Origin: Brugia malayi
Taxonomy: Eukaryota; Nematoda; Chromadorea; Rhabditida; Onchocercidae
DNA: 64,000 nt
NCBI RefSeq assembly: GCF_000002995.4
Contig: NW_025062475.1
Span: 4,688,528-4,752,527 of the forward strand
Direction of reading: 5' to 3'
Positions 52,706-62,678 of the stretch are shown piece by piece. Each line of letters begins with the position of its first letter. Position 1 is the stretch's first letter. The notes beneath the pieces are model-generated. The model was not told the origin of the DNA, did not search any database, and was given only the letters and a program-made list of their open reading frames with translations. A program made the position numbers and the translations under genes.

Positions 52706-55055
52706 AAGAAAAAGTAGAAAAAAAAAAAAAAAAAACTAATAATTAATTGATAGAAATTTTAAAAGAGGTGAGAAAAAAATGAAATAACATGAAAAATTAG
52801 AAGAAAAACTGAAATTTTTATCATTTCAAAAAAAAACACATATTATATGTAAAGAATAAAAAAAAAATGTTAAAACTCAAAATTTTACAAACTTGGACAA
52901 ATCCTATAATTAATTTATCAATTTTTGCCTTATTAAAATCATTAAGAAATTTGTTCTTTGTATAACTAAAAATTCATTTGCTGACAATTAATTTTGACAC
53001 CTTTTGTATATTATTTATTTTTTAAAGTTTTCACTGTGTGAAATTTTTATTTTTAATGAAATAAACTTGAAAAGTTTGTTCTTTGTTTGTTTTTTTTATT
53101 TTTTGTTTTCCTTTTCGTTATGTTTTACATTTTATTTTTGTCTCAAATTTGTTTTAATTTCTTTTTCCTTTTCAAAATCATCATAAATAAAATTCCATAG
53201 CTCAATTCAGTTTACTTCCTTTGTATTTGTTTGAAATTATTTATTATTTGAAATCAATGATTATTGATTACTTTATAAATTGTTATGAAAAAATTTTCTG
53301 TAGTTTTGAAACAATCCACTATTGATAAAGCATTTCCACATAACATGAAAATTTGTCTAATCATATGTTTTTCAGCTAATAAAATGAGTCGGAATATTGA
53401 AATATTGGCTTCATTAACAACAAAAAATTAAAAAAAAATAATAGTCCAAATCAATATTTTTAGGAATTTGAATTTATTTATTCTGACATTCCCCATGAAT
53501 ATGTATTAATATCGATATTAAGGATAGTTATTAATTGGTAGAACGTTAAAACATCCGAAACACGTATTTCTAAAGTAAAACAAGCATATAACCCTAATTA
53601 ATCAAGCTTAATTGACCTTATAATTCGAGTACGAGATGTATTATCTATATTTGAATTATCATTATATATTTGTCACTAGCTATATCCAGCGTATTGTCAT
53701 GAATCAATGAACTGCGATATCGATTAATTTAGCGCAAAAAATCCAATCACGCGCAGATGTCGGCAATCACAGAGGGATTCTACGAAGCTTGTAAAAGCAG
53801 ATAGGAACAACATGTCAGGTTCACAGCCCTCCTCAGATGGCCTCTTCTCATAAATCTTACATTCTCAACCGATGGTCTAAAGATTGACAGAATTCTTCCA
53901 AAAATATTTCTGAATAGACTAGTGTTCACTACTCCCGAAGCACTTCTACTTCAGAGCTAACGTGATTTTTAGTCTATTAGAAGTACCAGAGGCACTGTAT
54001 TTGTGCTCAGACAAGTGCAAAAAAAAATATAGAGCAGAACAGAAGACTCCACGCGATCTTTGTTGACCTCACCAGAATACTTGACACCTGAAACAGAAAA
54101 GATTTATGGCAAATTTGGAATGACTAGAATACTCCCCTAACCTTTTCAGAACAATCACTCTGTTGCATGAGGATCAGTCAGATAAGACAATTATGAATGA
54201 GTTTATTGCTGTGGGAGATTTGGCACGGTCGAATTTCAGCGTGAATTTGTCTCACTTGGAGAGATCTATTTCTTGATCTAAGGGAGATTCGTTGGATGTG
54301 GATGCTATAATATGTGGGGTACTGCACGAATGTAATAATTCCTTTATTAACAGAAGCAACAGTATAATAAATTTTATAAAGAAGAATTAAAGCAAAAGTA
54401 GTGTTGCGAATCAGAAATAAAAATAAGCATAAAAATAAGCAAGAAAATTATACCATTGATCTATCCAGCTTTCGAGTTTCGGTAATGATATTCGATAAGT
54501 TTGTGAAGAAAATAATTTCATTGAAATCAAGAGATTCAACTTTTTCATGCATTTCCTGATACGATGAGATCATCAGTTTCCGTAAATATCACTGCCGTTA
54601 ATCCTGTTCGTCATGTCAGCGTTATCTCCTCAGTGAAGTTTTAAGTAATTTTTGATAAACTTTTGCTTGCTTGGAATTTTGCTCAAAAGCCATATTATTT
54701 CACTTTTGCTTAGATAAAATGATGAAAAGTTTATAAAGCTTAAAAAGTTTGTAAAAAAAGGATAAAATGCTTATAAAGTTTCGCAAAAAAAATATTGACA
54801 ATTTGCAAATTTTCCCAAAATATGCTTTCCAGTCAATTTAAATGAAAACTTAATTGGCATTTAATTGTATCGGTGAAATTGTTTTCACTATTAAAACATT
54901 CAAAAATATACAAAAAAAAAAAAAAAAAAAAAAACAGGTGAAAGTACTCGAAAATAATTTGAGCTTTGTTTTTTAAGCCAAAAAATATATTTTGAAGCTG
55001 GTGTCATTTCCATTTAGCAAAGGTCTGTAAATAAAGGAAATTGATCAAAAACTCA
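52706..55055. other. 3' flank of cyclase gene and old repeat DNA
   Basis: The left part holds the probable 3' UTR (AATAAA near 52854 and 53061). From about 53700 the composition becomes less AT-rich where the non-LTR retrotransposon remnant lies. Right of 54300 no gene or element was recognised. It ends at the target duplication of the BEL/Pao element. Confidence 0.6.
53880..54250 (+). pseudogene. Decayed non-LTR retrotransposon reverse transcriptase fragment
   Basis: Frame-shifting translation recovers a run of LINE-type RT blocks in order: KIDRILPKIFLNRL, then a broken fingers block with RGTVFVLRQVQ, then HAIFVDLTRILDT (53.05-54.09 kb region, near 54056-54091; compare the family's FVDLTKAFDTV, which holds a catalytic Asp). 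An in-frame stop follows, then NRKDLWQIWND, and finally RTITLLHEDQSDKTIMNEF (compare the RQ-H-GM block). Multiple stops and frameshifts show it is dead. The family is recognised from the order of motifs; clade and element boundaries are not determinable by eye. Confidence 0.75.
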
Positions 55056-55060
55056 TTCTA
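55056..55060. repeat. Target-site duplication (left), TTCTA
   Basis: TTCTA immediately before the 5' LTR matches TTCTA at 61394-61398 after the 3' LTR. Five bases fits BEL/Pao integration. Confidence 0.9.
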
Positions 55061-55511
55061 TGTCGCGGATTTTAATATCGCGATCTAAAAATATGAGTTG
55101 CAAATTGTAGTAAAGATATCTACGTAATTTCCGCAAATAATGCTTATACTTCGGACTCTTTGTTTCCAAATTTATGCTTCTACATATTGAAACAATTTAC
55201 ATCGTTCTTTGTTAGCTATCATAATCATGCGGTTATCTAATAAGCTCTTTATTAGCAACTGGTGCCCATGCAAGCACCTCCTCTCCTTTGTTCGGATCAT
55301 TGTCTAACATCAATGTAGATTTATAACCATACTATTGTCAATTAGATCAGTTTTTAAATTATCCAATCCTCCGAATCAGTTTATTCAATTGTTGCCCAAA
55401 TATTTAGCTGGCATCCAACACATCTCCCTGACATCAAACTTCTCCCCCGAATAACAATTTAACCAAATCATAAAGGTTTGTTTCCAAAAACATTTTTTTG
55501 CTTCCACTACA
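55061..55511 (+). repeat. 5' LTR of BEL/Pao element
   Basis: 451 bp, TG...CA ends, matching the 3' copy at 60943-61393. ATAAAGGTTTG lies about 40 bases before its end, the same place and word as in the other BEL LTR in this window. Confidence 0.95.
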
Positions 55512-55515
55512 ATTT

Positions 55516-55533
55516 TGGTGCCACGAGCCGGGA
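55516..55533 (+). other. Primer-binding site of BEL/Pao element
   Basis: TGGTGCCACGAGCCGGGA begins four bases after the LTR. TGG complements the CCA end of a tRNA; the tRNA species was not identified (it is not the tRNA-Arg in this window). The last base abuts the gag start region. Confidence 0.65.
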
Positions 55534-55534
55534 C

Positions 55535-58500
55535 ATGTCCGACAGTATAAGAAAAGGAAGCGAATTATCGAAGTCGAGAACTCTAGAACTTCTTAAAGAA
55601 GCAAGTGAACTCGATCTGACCTCCCCGTCTCAAACACTATCACGAGGGGAACTTCAGCATCAATACGAAATTAAATTGCGAATCGTCAAGGAGAAGATCG
55701 CACATCTCGAATATTATGCTGGGTTACTCGAAACAGCTAATCAAAATTGGCTGGATAATATTCAGAGCTTGACAATAGCAACGAGGAGAAAGGAAGAGGA
55801 GACGAAATACGCCAATATGGTTGACGATCCACAAGGTATTTTAAGTTTAATCACTAGAACAAGAGAAACTATTATTACCCTTAAAATACATACTGATGAA
55901 TATTGCTCGGTACTACAACATTTAAAACAAGAAGAGGTCAAAGAATCATTTCCAAAGAATAGTATGATTCACACAAATCAAGCAGAAATAAAACTTCCTC
56001 AATTACCACTAATAACGTTTAGTGGGGATCCAAAATTGTGGAGGCAATTTTGGTGTAGTTTCAAGGCAGCAGTCCATGAGCAAAGCATCCCAGATATTCA
56101 AAAGTTAAACTATCTGATATCATGTCTTAAAGGAGATGCTTTGTTATCTGTAAGAGGTTATGATATAGCGCCAGAAAACTACGATGTTATAATAGGTTTA
56201 CTAAAAGAGAAATATGGTAAACCTTTCCTTATAAAGAAATCACTCTACAACGAGTTGAATACCATCAAAAAAAATGACCGAGAGTGGAAAGCAACCATAG
56301 AAGCCATGGAGAGAACATTTCGACAACTGGAAGCTATAGGTGAAAATTTAGAGCATTCAAGCATCGAAATTACAATTGAAAATAAACTACCAGCGTGGAT
56401 AATTGATAAATTATACCAATTGAAAGAGGATTCGACGAGTTGGTCAGTTAAGGATATCCGGCAGTACCTGACAAAACTAGTTCTAAGAAATGAAGAAGTT
56501 GCTAGAAGTCAAGCAGACACAAGGGAGAAGAAAACAAACAAAAATAATGTTAGAGGCGAAACGTCAGCTTTCGCCACAATCAACCAAACAAAGGGAGATA
56601 ATACAATCAAATCAAAAAAGGTTCCAGGAAAAATTTCTATAAATGGGAAAAGGAAAGCATGCGTATTTTGCAATAAGGACCACTGGAACAATGAATGTAA
56701 CATCTATCCCACTCTCAAACTCCGGATGGAACGTTTGAGAGAAATCACTGCATGTTTCAAATGTTTACGAAAAGGACATGCAACAAGTGATTGTAAAAAA
56801 GGGAAACCTTTGTGTTTCCATTGTAAAAGTCCACACAATACAGCACTGTGTCCCAACAACTACAAGGAACTCACGCAAGCAGTGGATTCCAACAAAGAAA
56901 GATTGGGTTCAGTCACAATCGCTAACTCCATTACCGAAAAAGGAAATCAATGGAAAAAGCGAACCTTACTGTTATGTAAGGAAATAAATGTAACCAATCC
57001 AAATCGCCCAAAAATCCAACAAAAGGCTTTAATTCTATTCGATATTGGTTCTCAATTATCGTTCATATCAAAGGATTTGGCTTATCGATTGAATCTACAA
57101 GAAACTAACGAGATGGAAATAAAAATTGCTTCATTTGGTGATAAGACGCCAAAAACGTGTATCACTACTAAAACTGAAATCGGAGTAAAAATTGGAAATA
57201 AAGAAATAATCCGATTAGATGTAATAACAGTTAACCACTTGACGAATGAATTGCAAGTAGTTAATCTAAACAAAAAGGAATTGTTGATGATAGACAAAAG
57301 AAATCAGTTTAGTAATTTCAAAAACAAATGGAAACAACCGGACATACTCATAGGTGCGGATCACTTCTTCAAGTTTATCCAGTTTGACCAAGCAGAGAAC
57401 TTAAAATCAGGATTTTCATTGATCCATACAAAGGTTGGACCTATAATAGCTGGAAGTGGGTATATAAATGAAATACACGACAGTATTTCAGAAACCACAT
57501 CAGTAAGTCCGATTTCTCAAGTCAATGCCGTCAATATTCCAGACTTAGATCACTTTTGGAAACTGGAATTAATGGGTATACAAGACAAAATAAACTCTGA
57601 CAATGATGAAAAAGCATTGCAGCAATTTAAACAAACTATCACTAGGGACAAGGGAAGATATCAAGTTTGTTGGCCTTGGAAAGATTCAAAGAACAAACTA
57701 AGCGATAATTTCGGACTTTGCCTTGGAAGATTAAAGTCGTTAATTAGGAGGCTTCAAATGAAACCTCAATTACTAAGTCGATACAATCAAACTATTGAAG
57801 AACAACTCAATTCCAATATAATTGAGAAAGTGTCATCGGAAATGAATGAAGTTGGTATTATTCATTATCTGCCTCATCACGAAGTAATAACACCAAATAA
57901 AACCACGACAAATCTGAGGATAGTTTATGATGCATCAGCTCATTGTAAAGGAATGAAAAGTTTAAATGATGTTTTATATCGGGGACCAATAACACTCCCT
58001 GATTTGGTTGGAGTTTTGCTACGTTTCCGTACAATGAAAAATGTAATAATAGCAGACGTAGAAAAGGCGTTCTTGCAAATAGAATTGCATCCAACAGATA
58101 GAAACTGCACTCGATTTCTTTGGTTGAAAGACATTCGAAGTCCAGTTAACGAAGAAAACGTAAGTTGTTACCGTTTCCAACGAGTTCCATTTGGAATTGT
58201 ATCATCTCCATTTTTATTGTCCGCTACACTCAATTATCATTTGGAAACTTGTAAAAGCAAAATCGCACTCGAGTTAAGGAAAAATCTCTATGTCGATAAC
58301 ATTATAATACCAACCAAAGGAACCAACGAAGCTCTTTCCAATTATAAGGAAATTAAAATTATATTCAATGAAGCATCAATGAATGTACGGGAATTTCTCT
58401 CTAACGACCAAGAAGTCAATGAAAAACTTCCGGTACAAGATCGAGCAGAGGTAAGTTCAATTAAAAAAATTCTAGGTCTCAATTGGTACCACAAACAAGA

Positions 58501-60970
58501 TATCATTCAAGTAACGTTAAAACCATGGTTTGGTAAGAAATTAACTAAAAGAATTATATTGCAATTCGTAGCCTCACAATATGACCCACTAGGATTCATA
58601 GTTCCTATACTGATAAGATTCAAATTGTTTCTCCAAACTTTGTGGAAAAAGAACCTTTCATGGGATCAAATTATAAGTGAGGAAGATGAAACCACGTGGA
58701 AATTACTCACGAACGAATGGCCAAAGAAACTAAAGGATCTACCAAGATTCACAACAAATTGTTCCAAGCAAGTACAATTTCATGTTTTTACTGACGCATC
58801 AACTGCTGCATACTCAGCAGCTTTATACATTCGAACTCAAGAAAGAGAAGTATTCTTAGTGTTTGCTAAATCCCGAATTGCGCCAATTAAAGGAATGTCA
58901 ATACCTCGATTAGAATTACTGGCAATACTCATCGGAGTGAGAATGGTACAATTCGTATTAAAACAAAAAGAGCTTGAGGACGTGATAACAATTTTATGGT
59001 CCGATTCTCAATGTGCGCTTCATTGGGTTCACAATAGTTCCCGTTTACTACCAACGTTCATACAAAATAGGGTAGAAGAAATACGAAAGGCGAAAATCCA
59101 TTTTAGATATATCCCAAGTGAACAAAACCCAGCTGATATAGCTACAAAAGGAATCTCTCCGAATAAACTAAAAGGATATGATCTTTGGTGGAAAGGACCA
59201 AAGTGGTTAACAGAAAACGAATCAAAATGGCCACAGTGGAAATACAATTACAATGAGGATTACCAGGATGAAGAAATTGTGGCCCACATCACAGAACCAA
59301 TTATCATAAACAAACATTTCGGAATCTTAGATGCTAGTCGTTTTAGCAAATGGTCAAGATTAATAAGAACAACTGGTTGGGTTCTGAAATTCATAAGATT
59401 AACAATGAAAAGGGAAATTCCTTGGCTAAAGATGGCAACGAAAGAAAAGAATATATTGACAACACAGGATTACGAGTTGTCAGAAATTGTGCTATTCAAA
59501 CAAGCACAGTCAGAAGGAGTTACCAAAGATGAAATAATCAAATGGAATTTGTTCTATGATAACGAACTATGGAGATACAAAAGCCGCGTAGTTAACTCTG
59601 AAATGAAAGAGAGTAACTTACACCCAATATATCTCCCGAGACACAACACCATAACTGAACTCTTTATTCAGCAACGACATGAACAACTGTATCATGCTGG
59701 AATTGCTCATACACTCTCAAATCTGAGATCGACGATATGGATCCCAAAAGGTAGAACGGAAGTCAAACGAATCTTGAATAAGTGCATGAAGTGCAGACGC
59801 TGGACAACTAAACCATTCAAATTACCAACTATGGCTGATCTTCCAGCATCTCGGACCACAAGATCAAGACCCTTTGCGCGAGTAGGACTAGACTATTTAG
59901 GTCCTGTGAATATCAGGAGTGATAATGGGCTAACAAAAAGATGGGTAGCACTATTCACATGTTTCACAACAAGAGCTGTACATCTAGAAGTAGTAGAAAC
60001 TCTTTCAGCCGAAAGCTTTTTACATGTTTTCAGAAGATTTACAGCAAGACGAGGCTTTCCAGAATTAATCTTAAGCGACAACGCTGGTCAATTCCAGTTA
60101 ATTTTTAAAATCATTGTGAAACAACAATTAAATGAATTCCTAGCGGAAAGGAAAATGATCTGGAAAAATATAATACCAAAGGCGCCTTGGAACGGAGGAG
60201 TATATGAGCGACTTATTGGGTTAACAAAAAGGGCAATGAAAAGAGCCATCGGCAGAAAGTTATTATGGGAACGGGAATTGATTACGCTAGTAGCGGAAGT
60301 GGAAAGTATTTTGAATACTCGACCACTAACTTACGTAAATTTTGATGATTGTATCATATTGCGTCCAATTGACTTTATACTACCGAATGCGCATCTAATC
60401 ATGCCTGCTAAAAACAAGAATGAAATGGATGATTTTATCCCTCATAAATTGGATTCGAGAGAAAAACTCATTCAATACTGGTCAAATACACTAAAGGCCC
60501 TCGATGCCTTCTGGGAAATATGGAAAGAGGAATATTTAAATACTCTTAAAGAAAGAGCACAAAGGGAACACTCTTCTCCGAGAGATGTAGTAAAAAGAAC
60601 TCCCCACGAGGGAGAGATTGTGTTACTAAATGAACCAGAAATTCCCCGTGGCATGTGGAAACTAGCCAGAATAAGAGAAATCAAAACAGGAAAGGATGGA
60701 GAAGTGAGAAGTGTCTCGATAGAATTACCGAAAGGAAAAATACTCAACAGACCGGTGAATATGTTATACCCACTGGAAGTCAAAGGTGAGGAAATTGACC
60801 CTCAACCAACAATGTTTAACAAATCAGTGCAAAATGTCAATGAACAAGAACCAATTGCTCTACGAACTAGAAGCGCTATAAGGCGAAGCAATCAACCAAA
60901 GCTGTCCAACGAACTAAAGCATTTAGCTCCTTCGGTCGGGAGTGTCGCGGATTTTAATATCGCGATCTAA
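55535..60970 (+). CDS. BEL/Pao gag-pol polyprotein, 1811 aa
   Basis: The start is the ATG (MSDSIRKG) just after the primer site; the frame is open further upstream into the LTR but only from a TTG. Gag has an N-terminal coiled region and a DUF1759-like core (FSGDPKLWRQFW). Three zinc knuckles follow at 56660-56850: CX2CX3HX4C, CX2CX4HX4C and CX2CX3HX4C. The aspartic protease motif is FDIGSQLSF (Asp about residue 503). The RT has FRTMKNVIIADVEKAFLQI, FGIVSSPF and LYVDNIII (Asp 921, Asn 922). RNase H has FTDAS, IPRLELLA, WSDSQCA and NPADIATKG. The integrase has an H2C2 finger (HEQLYHAGIAH...CMKC) and catalytic Asp 1453, Asp 1515 and Glu 1558 (GLDYLGP, LSDNAGQ, VYERL). A C-terminal DUF5641-like block (RGMWKLARI) closes it. 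The stop codon lies 28 bases inside the 3' LTR. No frameshift or premature stop was seen. YVDN and DIG differ from the usual YVDD and D(S/T)G. Confidence 0.95.
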   Translation: MSDSIRKGSELSKSRTLELLKEASELDLTSPSQTLSRGELQHQYEIKLRIVKEKIAHLEYYAGLLETANQNWLDNIQSLTIATRRKEEETKYANMVDDPQGILSLITRTRETIITLKIHTDEYCSVLQHLKQEEVKESFPKNSMIHTNQAEIKLPQLPLITFSGDPKLWRQFWCSFKAAVHEQSIPDIQKLNYLISCLKGDALLSVRGYDIAPENYDVIIGLLKEKYGKPFLIKKSLYNELNTIKKNDREWKATIEAMERTFRQLEAIGENLEHSSIEITIENKLPAWIIDKLYQLKEDSTSWSVKDIRQYLTKLVLRNEEVARSQADTREKKTNKNNVRGETSAFATINQTKGDNTIKSKKVPGKISINGKRKACVFCNKDHWNNECNIYPTLKLRMERLREITACFKCLRKGHATSDCKKGKPLCFHCKSPHNTALCPNNYKELTQAVDSNKERLGSVTIANSITEKGNQWKKRTLLLCKEINVTNPNRPKIQQKALILFDIGSQLSFISKDLAYRLNLQETNEMEIKIASFGDKTPKTCITTKTEIGVKIGNKEIIRLDVITVNHLTNELQVVNLNKKELLMIDKRNQFSNFKNKWKQPDILIGADHFFKFIQFDQAENLKSGFSLIHTKVGPIIAGSGYINEIHDSISETTSVSPISQVNAVNIPDLDHFWKLELMGIQDKINSDNDEKALQQFKQTITRDKGRYQVCWPWKDSKNKLSDNFGLCLGRLKSLIRRLQMKPQLLSRYNQTIEEQLNSNIIEKVSSEMNEVGIIHYLPHHEVITPNKTTTNLRIVYDASAHCKGMKSLNDVLYRGPITLPDLVGVLLRFRTMKNVIIADVEKAFLQIELHPTDRNCTRFLWLKDIRSPVNEENVSCYRFQRVPFGIVSSPFLLSATLNYHLETCKSKIALELRKNLYVDNIIIPTKGTNEALSNYKEIKIIFNEASMNVREFLSNDQEVNEKLPVQDRAEVSSIKKILGLNWYHKQDIIQVTLKPWFGKKLTKRIILQFVASQYDPLGFIVPILIRFKLFLQTLWKKNLSWDQIISEEDETTWKLLTNEWPKKLKDLPRFTTNCSKQVQFHVFTDASTAAYSAALYIRTQEREVFLVFAKSRIAPIKGMSIPRLELLAILIGVRMVQFVLKQKELEDVITILWSDSQCALHWVHNSSRLLPTFIQNRVEEIRKAKIHFRYIPSEQNPADIATKGISPNKLKGYDLWWKGPKWLTENESKWPQWKYNYNEDYQDEEIVAHITEPIIINKHFGILDASRFSKWSRLIRTTGWVLKFIRLTMKREIPWLKMATKEKNILTTQDYELSEIVLFKQAQSEGVTKDEIIKWNLFYDNELWRYKSRVVNSEMKESNLHPIYLPRHNTITELFIQQRHEQLYHAGIAHTLSNLRSTIWIPKGRTEVKRILNKCMKCRRWTTKPFKLPTMADLPASRTTRSRPFARVGLDYLGPVNIRSDNGLTKRWVALFTCFTTRAVHLEVVETLSAESFLHVFRRFTARRGFPELILSDNAGQFQLIFKIIVKQQLNEFLAERKMIWKNIIPKAPWNGGVYERLIGLTKRAMKRAIGRKLLWERELITLVAEVESILNTRPLTYVNFDDCIILRPIDFILPNAHLIMPAKNKNEMDDFIPHKLDSREKLIQYWSNTLKALDAFWEIWKEEYLNTLKERAQREHSSPRDVVKRTPHEGEIVLLNEPEIPRGMWKLARIREIKTGKDGEVRSVSIELPKGKILNRPVNMLYPLEVKGEEIDPQPTMFNKSVQNVNEQEPIALRTRSAIRRSNQPKLSNELKHLAPSVGSVADFNIAI

Positions 60971-61393
60971 AAATATGAGTTGCAAATTGTAGTAAAGATA
61001 TCTACGTAATTTCCGCAAATAATGCTTATACTTCGGACTCTTTGTTTCCAAATTTATGCTTCTACATATTGAAACAATTTACATCGTTCTTTGTTAGCTA
61101 TCATAATCATGCGGTTATCTAATAAGCTCTTTATTAGCAACTGGTGCCCATGCAAGCACCTCCTCTCCTTTGTTCGGATCATTGTCTAACATCAATGTAG
61201 ATTTATAACCATACTATTGTCAATTAGATCAGTTTTTAAATTATCCAATCCTCCGAATCAGTTTATTCAATTGTTGCCCAAATATTTAGCTGGCATCCAA
61301 CACATCTCCCTGACATCAAACTTCTCCCCCGAATAACAATTTAACCAAATCATAAAGGTTTGTTTCCAAAAACATTTTTTTGCTTCCACTACA
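60943..61393 (+). repeat. 3' LTR of BEL/Pao element
   Basis: Same 451 bases as the 5' LTR by eye. Its first 28 bases encode the polyprotein C-terminus and stop. The sequence just upstream (GGTCGGGAG) is only a weak polypurine tract. Confidence 0.95.
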
Positions 61394-61398
61394 TTCTA
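61394..61398. repeat. Target-site duplication (right), TTCTA
   Basis: Matches 55056-55060. Confidence 0.9.
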
Positions 61399-61685
61399 CG
61401 TTTGCTGTTCATTCCGCAAATTTATTAAGGTTCTGCATAGCAATCCGTAAATGTTGAATCCTTTATTGATTCTAAGTTTCGTTTCGTGATCATTCGAAAA
61501 AACGACAAAAGAAATCAAATAAAAAGATTATTTCTTACTTGATTACTTTATTTGAATAATATCAATTCAGCTATGCAATGACTAATTTCTGTCGGTTCTA
61601 ATTTTCATAAGGAGAAAAATTGCAAAAAGTGTATTTACTCCATAAAATAAGATAGATTTATGAATATCAATAAAATTGTAAATTT
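61399..61685. other. Spacer between two BEL/Pao elements
   Basis: AT-rich, no coding signal. TATTGATTCTAAGTTTCG and TTCGTGATC near 61459-61490 resemble 1487-1520 and may be part of an old dispersed repeat. Confidence 0.5.
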
Positions 61686-62582
61686 CTACACCATTCTGAT
61701 GATAGCACCAGAAATGCCATACTGTTGATAAACCTGGTTTAATATCCAGTTTGGCAATTTGGATTCTATTATCGTTTCGATGCTAGGTTGCTCTACGTTT
61801 TCGCCAATTGCTTCTAACTGCCTTAGAACTCTCTCCATTTCTTCGATTATTGTTTTCCAGTCTCGGTTGTTTCGTTTTGTAGATATGAGTTCATTGTAAA
61901 GTAATTTTCTTATAGTGGAAACACGACCAAATTTCTCCATTAATAATTCTCTTATAATTCTATAGTTTTCAGGTGCCCTATCGTAACCTCTTACTAGCTG
62001 GAGGGCGTTTCCTCTTAAGCAAGAAACCAAGTAATTTAATTTTTGGATATCTGGTATGTTTTGAGAGTGTACGAAGGCTTCGAAACTACTCCAGAATTCT
62101 CTCCATGTTTTAGGGTCTCCACTAAACGGTGGTAACGACAATTGTGATAAATTTACTACTGGACGACATTCAGTTAAGCTAGGTTCTTTAATTTGTGCTA
62201 GACGTTTAAGGGCTAACTCTGTATCATTCTTGTACATAGATAAGGTTATAATGGTATCCGTACCTATGTTAATTAATTTTAAAATACCTCTATCGTCGTT
62301 TGTCATTTGTTCGTATTTTTCTTCTTTTTTCTTTTGCGACATTGGGGCTAGTTGAATGTGTTTCAACCATTTGTCGTTGATCTTCTCAAGAGTGCCAACG
62401 TATTTTTCGAGGCGCATCAACTTTTCTTTGATAATCCTTGCCCTTGCTTCGTATTGCTGGTACAATACTTCTACTGTCGCTTTTTGGTCTAACGGAGTTA
62501 GATCCAATTGTTGTATTTCATCGAGGAGTCCCTCGAGATTCGCTTTTACTGGTGTAGCTTGAACAATTATACTGGCCGACAT
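61686..62582 (-). pseudogene. Partial BEL/Pao gag, 298 codons
   Basis: ATG (MSASIIVQ) lies just downstream of the primer site. The N-terminal half is charged and helical (EARARIIKEKLMRLEKY). The DUF1759-like core is intact: LPPFSGDPKTWREFW, IPDIQKLNYLVSCLRG, LVRGYDRAPENYRIIREL. The frame departs from the homologous gag after LPNWILNQVYQQ and ends 11 codons later (YGISGAIIRMV), before the zinc knuckles. It is therefore an N-terminal fragment of a gag-pol frame, open but broken. Whether it is expressed is unknown. Confidence 0.85.
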
Positions 62583-62587
62583 ACCTC

Positions 62588-62605
62588 ACCTCACCTCGGG
62601 CACCA
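62588..62605 (-). other. Primer-binding site of truncated element
   Basis: TGGTGCCCGAGGTGAGG, 12 bases after the LTR end. It shares the first seven bases TGGTGCC with the complete element. The preceding AATTTT joined to TGG forms AATTTTTGG (62611-62603), which resembles an Sm-binding site. Confidence 0.6.
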
Positions 62606-62627
62606 AAAATTTATTTTGTCGTGAAAC

Positions 62628-62649
62628 CTCAAACTTGGGTAATTAAACC
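62628..62649 (-). other. Exact nematode SL1 spliced-leader sequence within an LTR
   Basis: The minus strand reads GGTTTAATTACCC followed directly by AAGTTTGAG, all 22 bases of the conserved nematode SL1 leader, and the next two bases are GT, as in SL RNA. The rest of an SL RNA gene is not present, so this is a leader embedded in the LTR, not an SL1 gene. Confidence 0.95.
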
Positions 62650-62678
62650 TTTATTTAACATGAAGCAAATAATAGCGC

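Larger units (their letters stand above)
55061..61393 (+). mobile_element. Complete BEL/Pao LTR retrotransposon
   Basis: The 6333-bp element has 451-bp LTRs (55061-55511 and 60943-61393), each starting TGTCGCGG and ending CTACA. By eye the LTRs are the same at every position. It has a TTCTA target duplication, a primer site just inside the 5' LTR and one uninterrupted gag-pol frame. Domain order gag, protease, RT, RNase H, integrase with a Pao-type peptidase and integrase places it in BEL/Pao. Identical LTRs mean very recent insertion. No envelope-like frame follows pol. Confidence 0.96.

Noticed and set aside
55478..55534. Polyprotein start at a TTG inside the 5' LTR
   Set aside because: Not an ATG; the first ATG after the primer site (55535) is the normal arrangement.
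60971..61393. Envelope gene downstream of pol
   Set aside because: The pol frame runs directly into the 3' LTR, so there is no room and no additional frame.
62628..62649. A genuine SL1 RNA gene
   Set aside because: The intronic half of SL RNA and a properly spaced Sm site are absent, and it sits within LTR boundaries.
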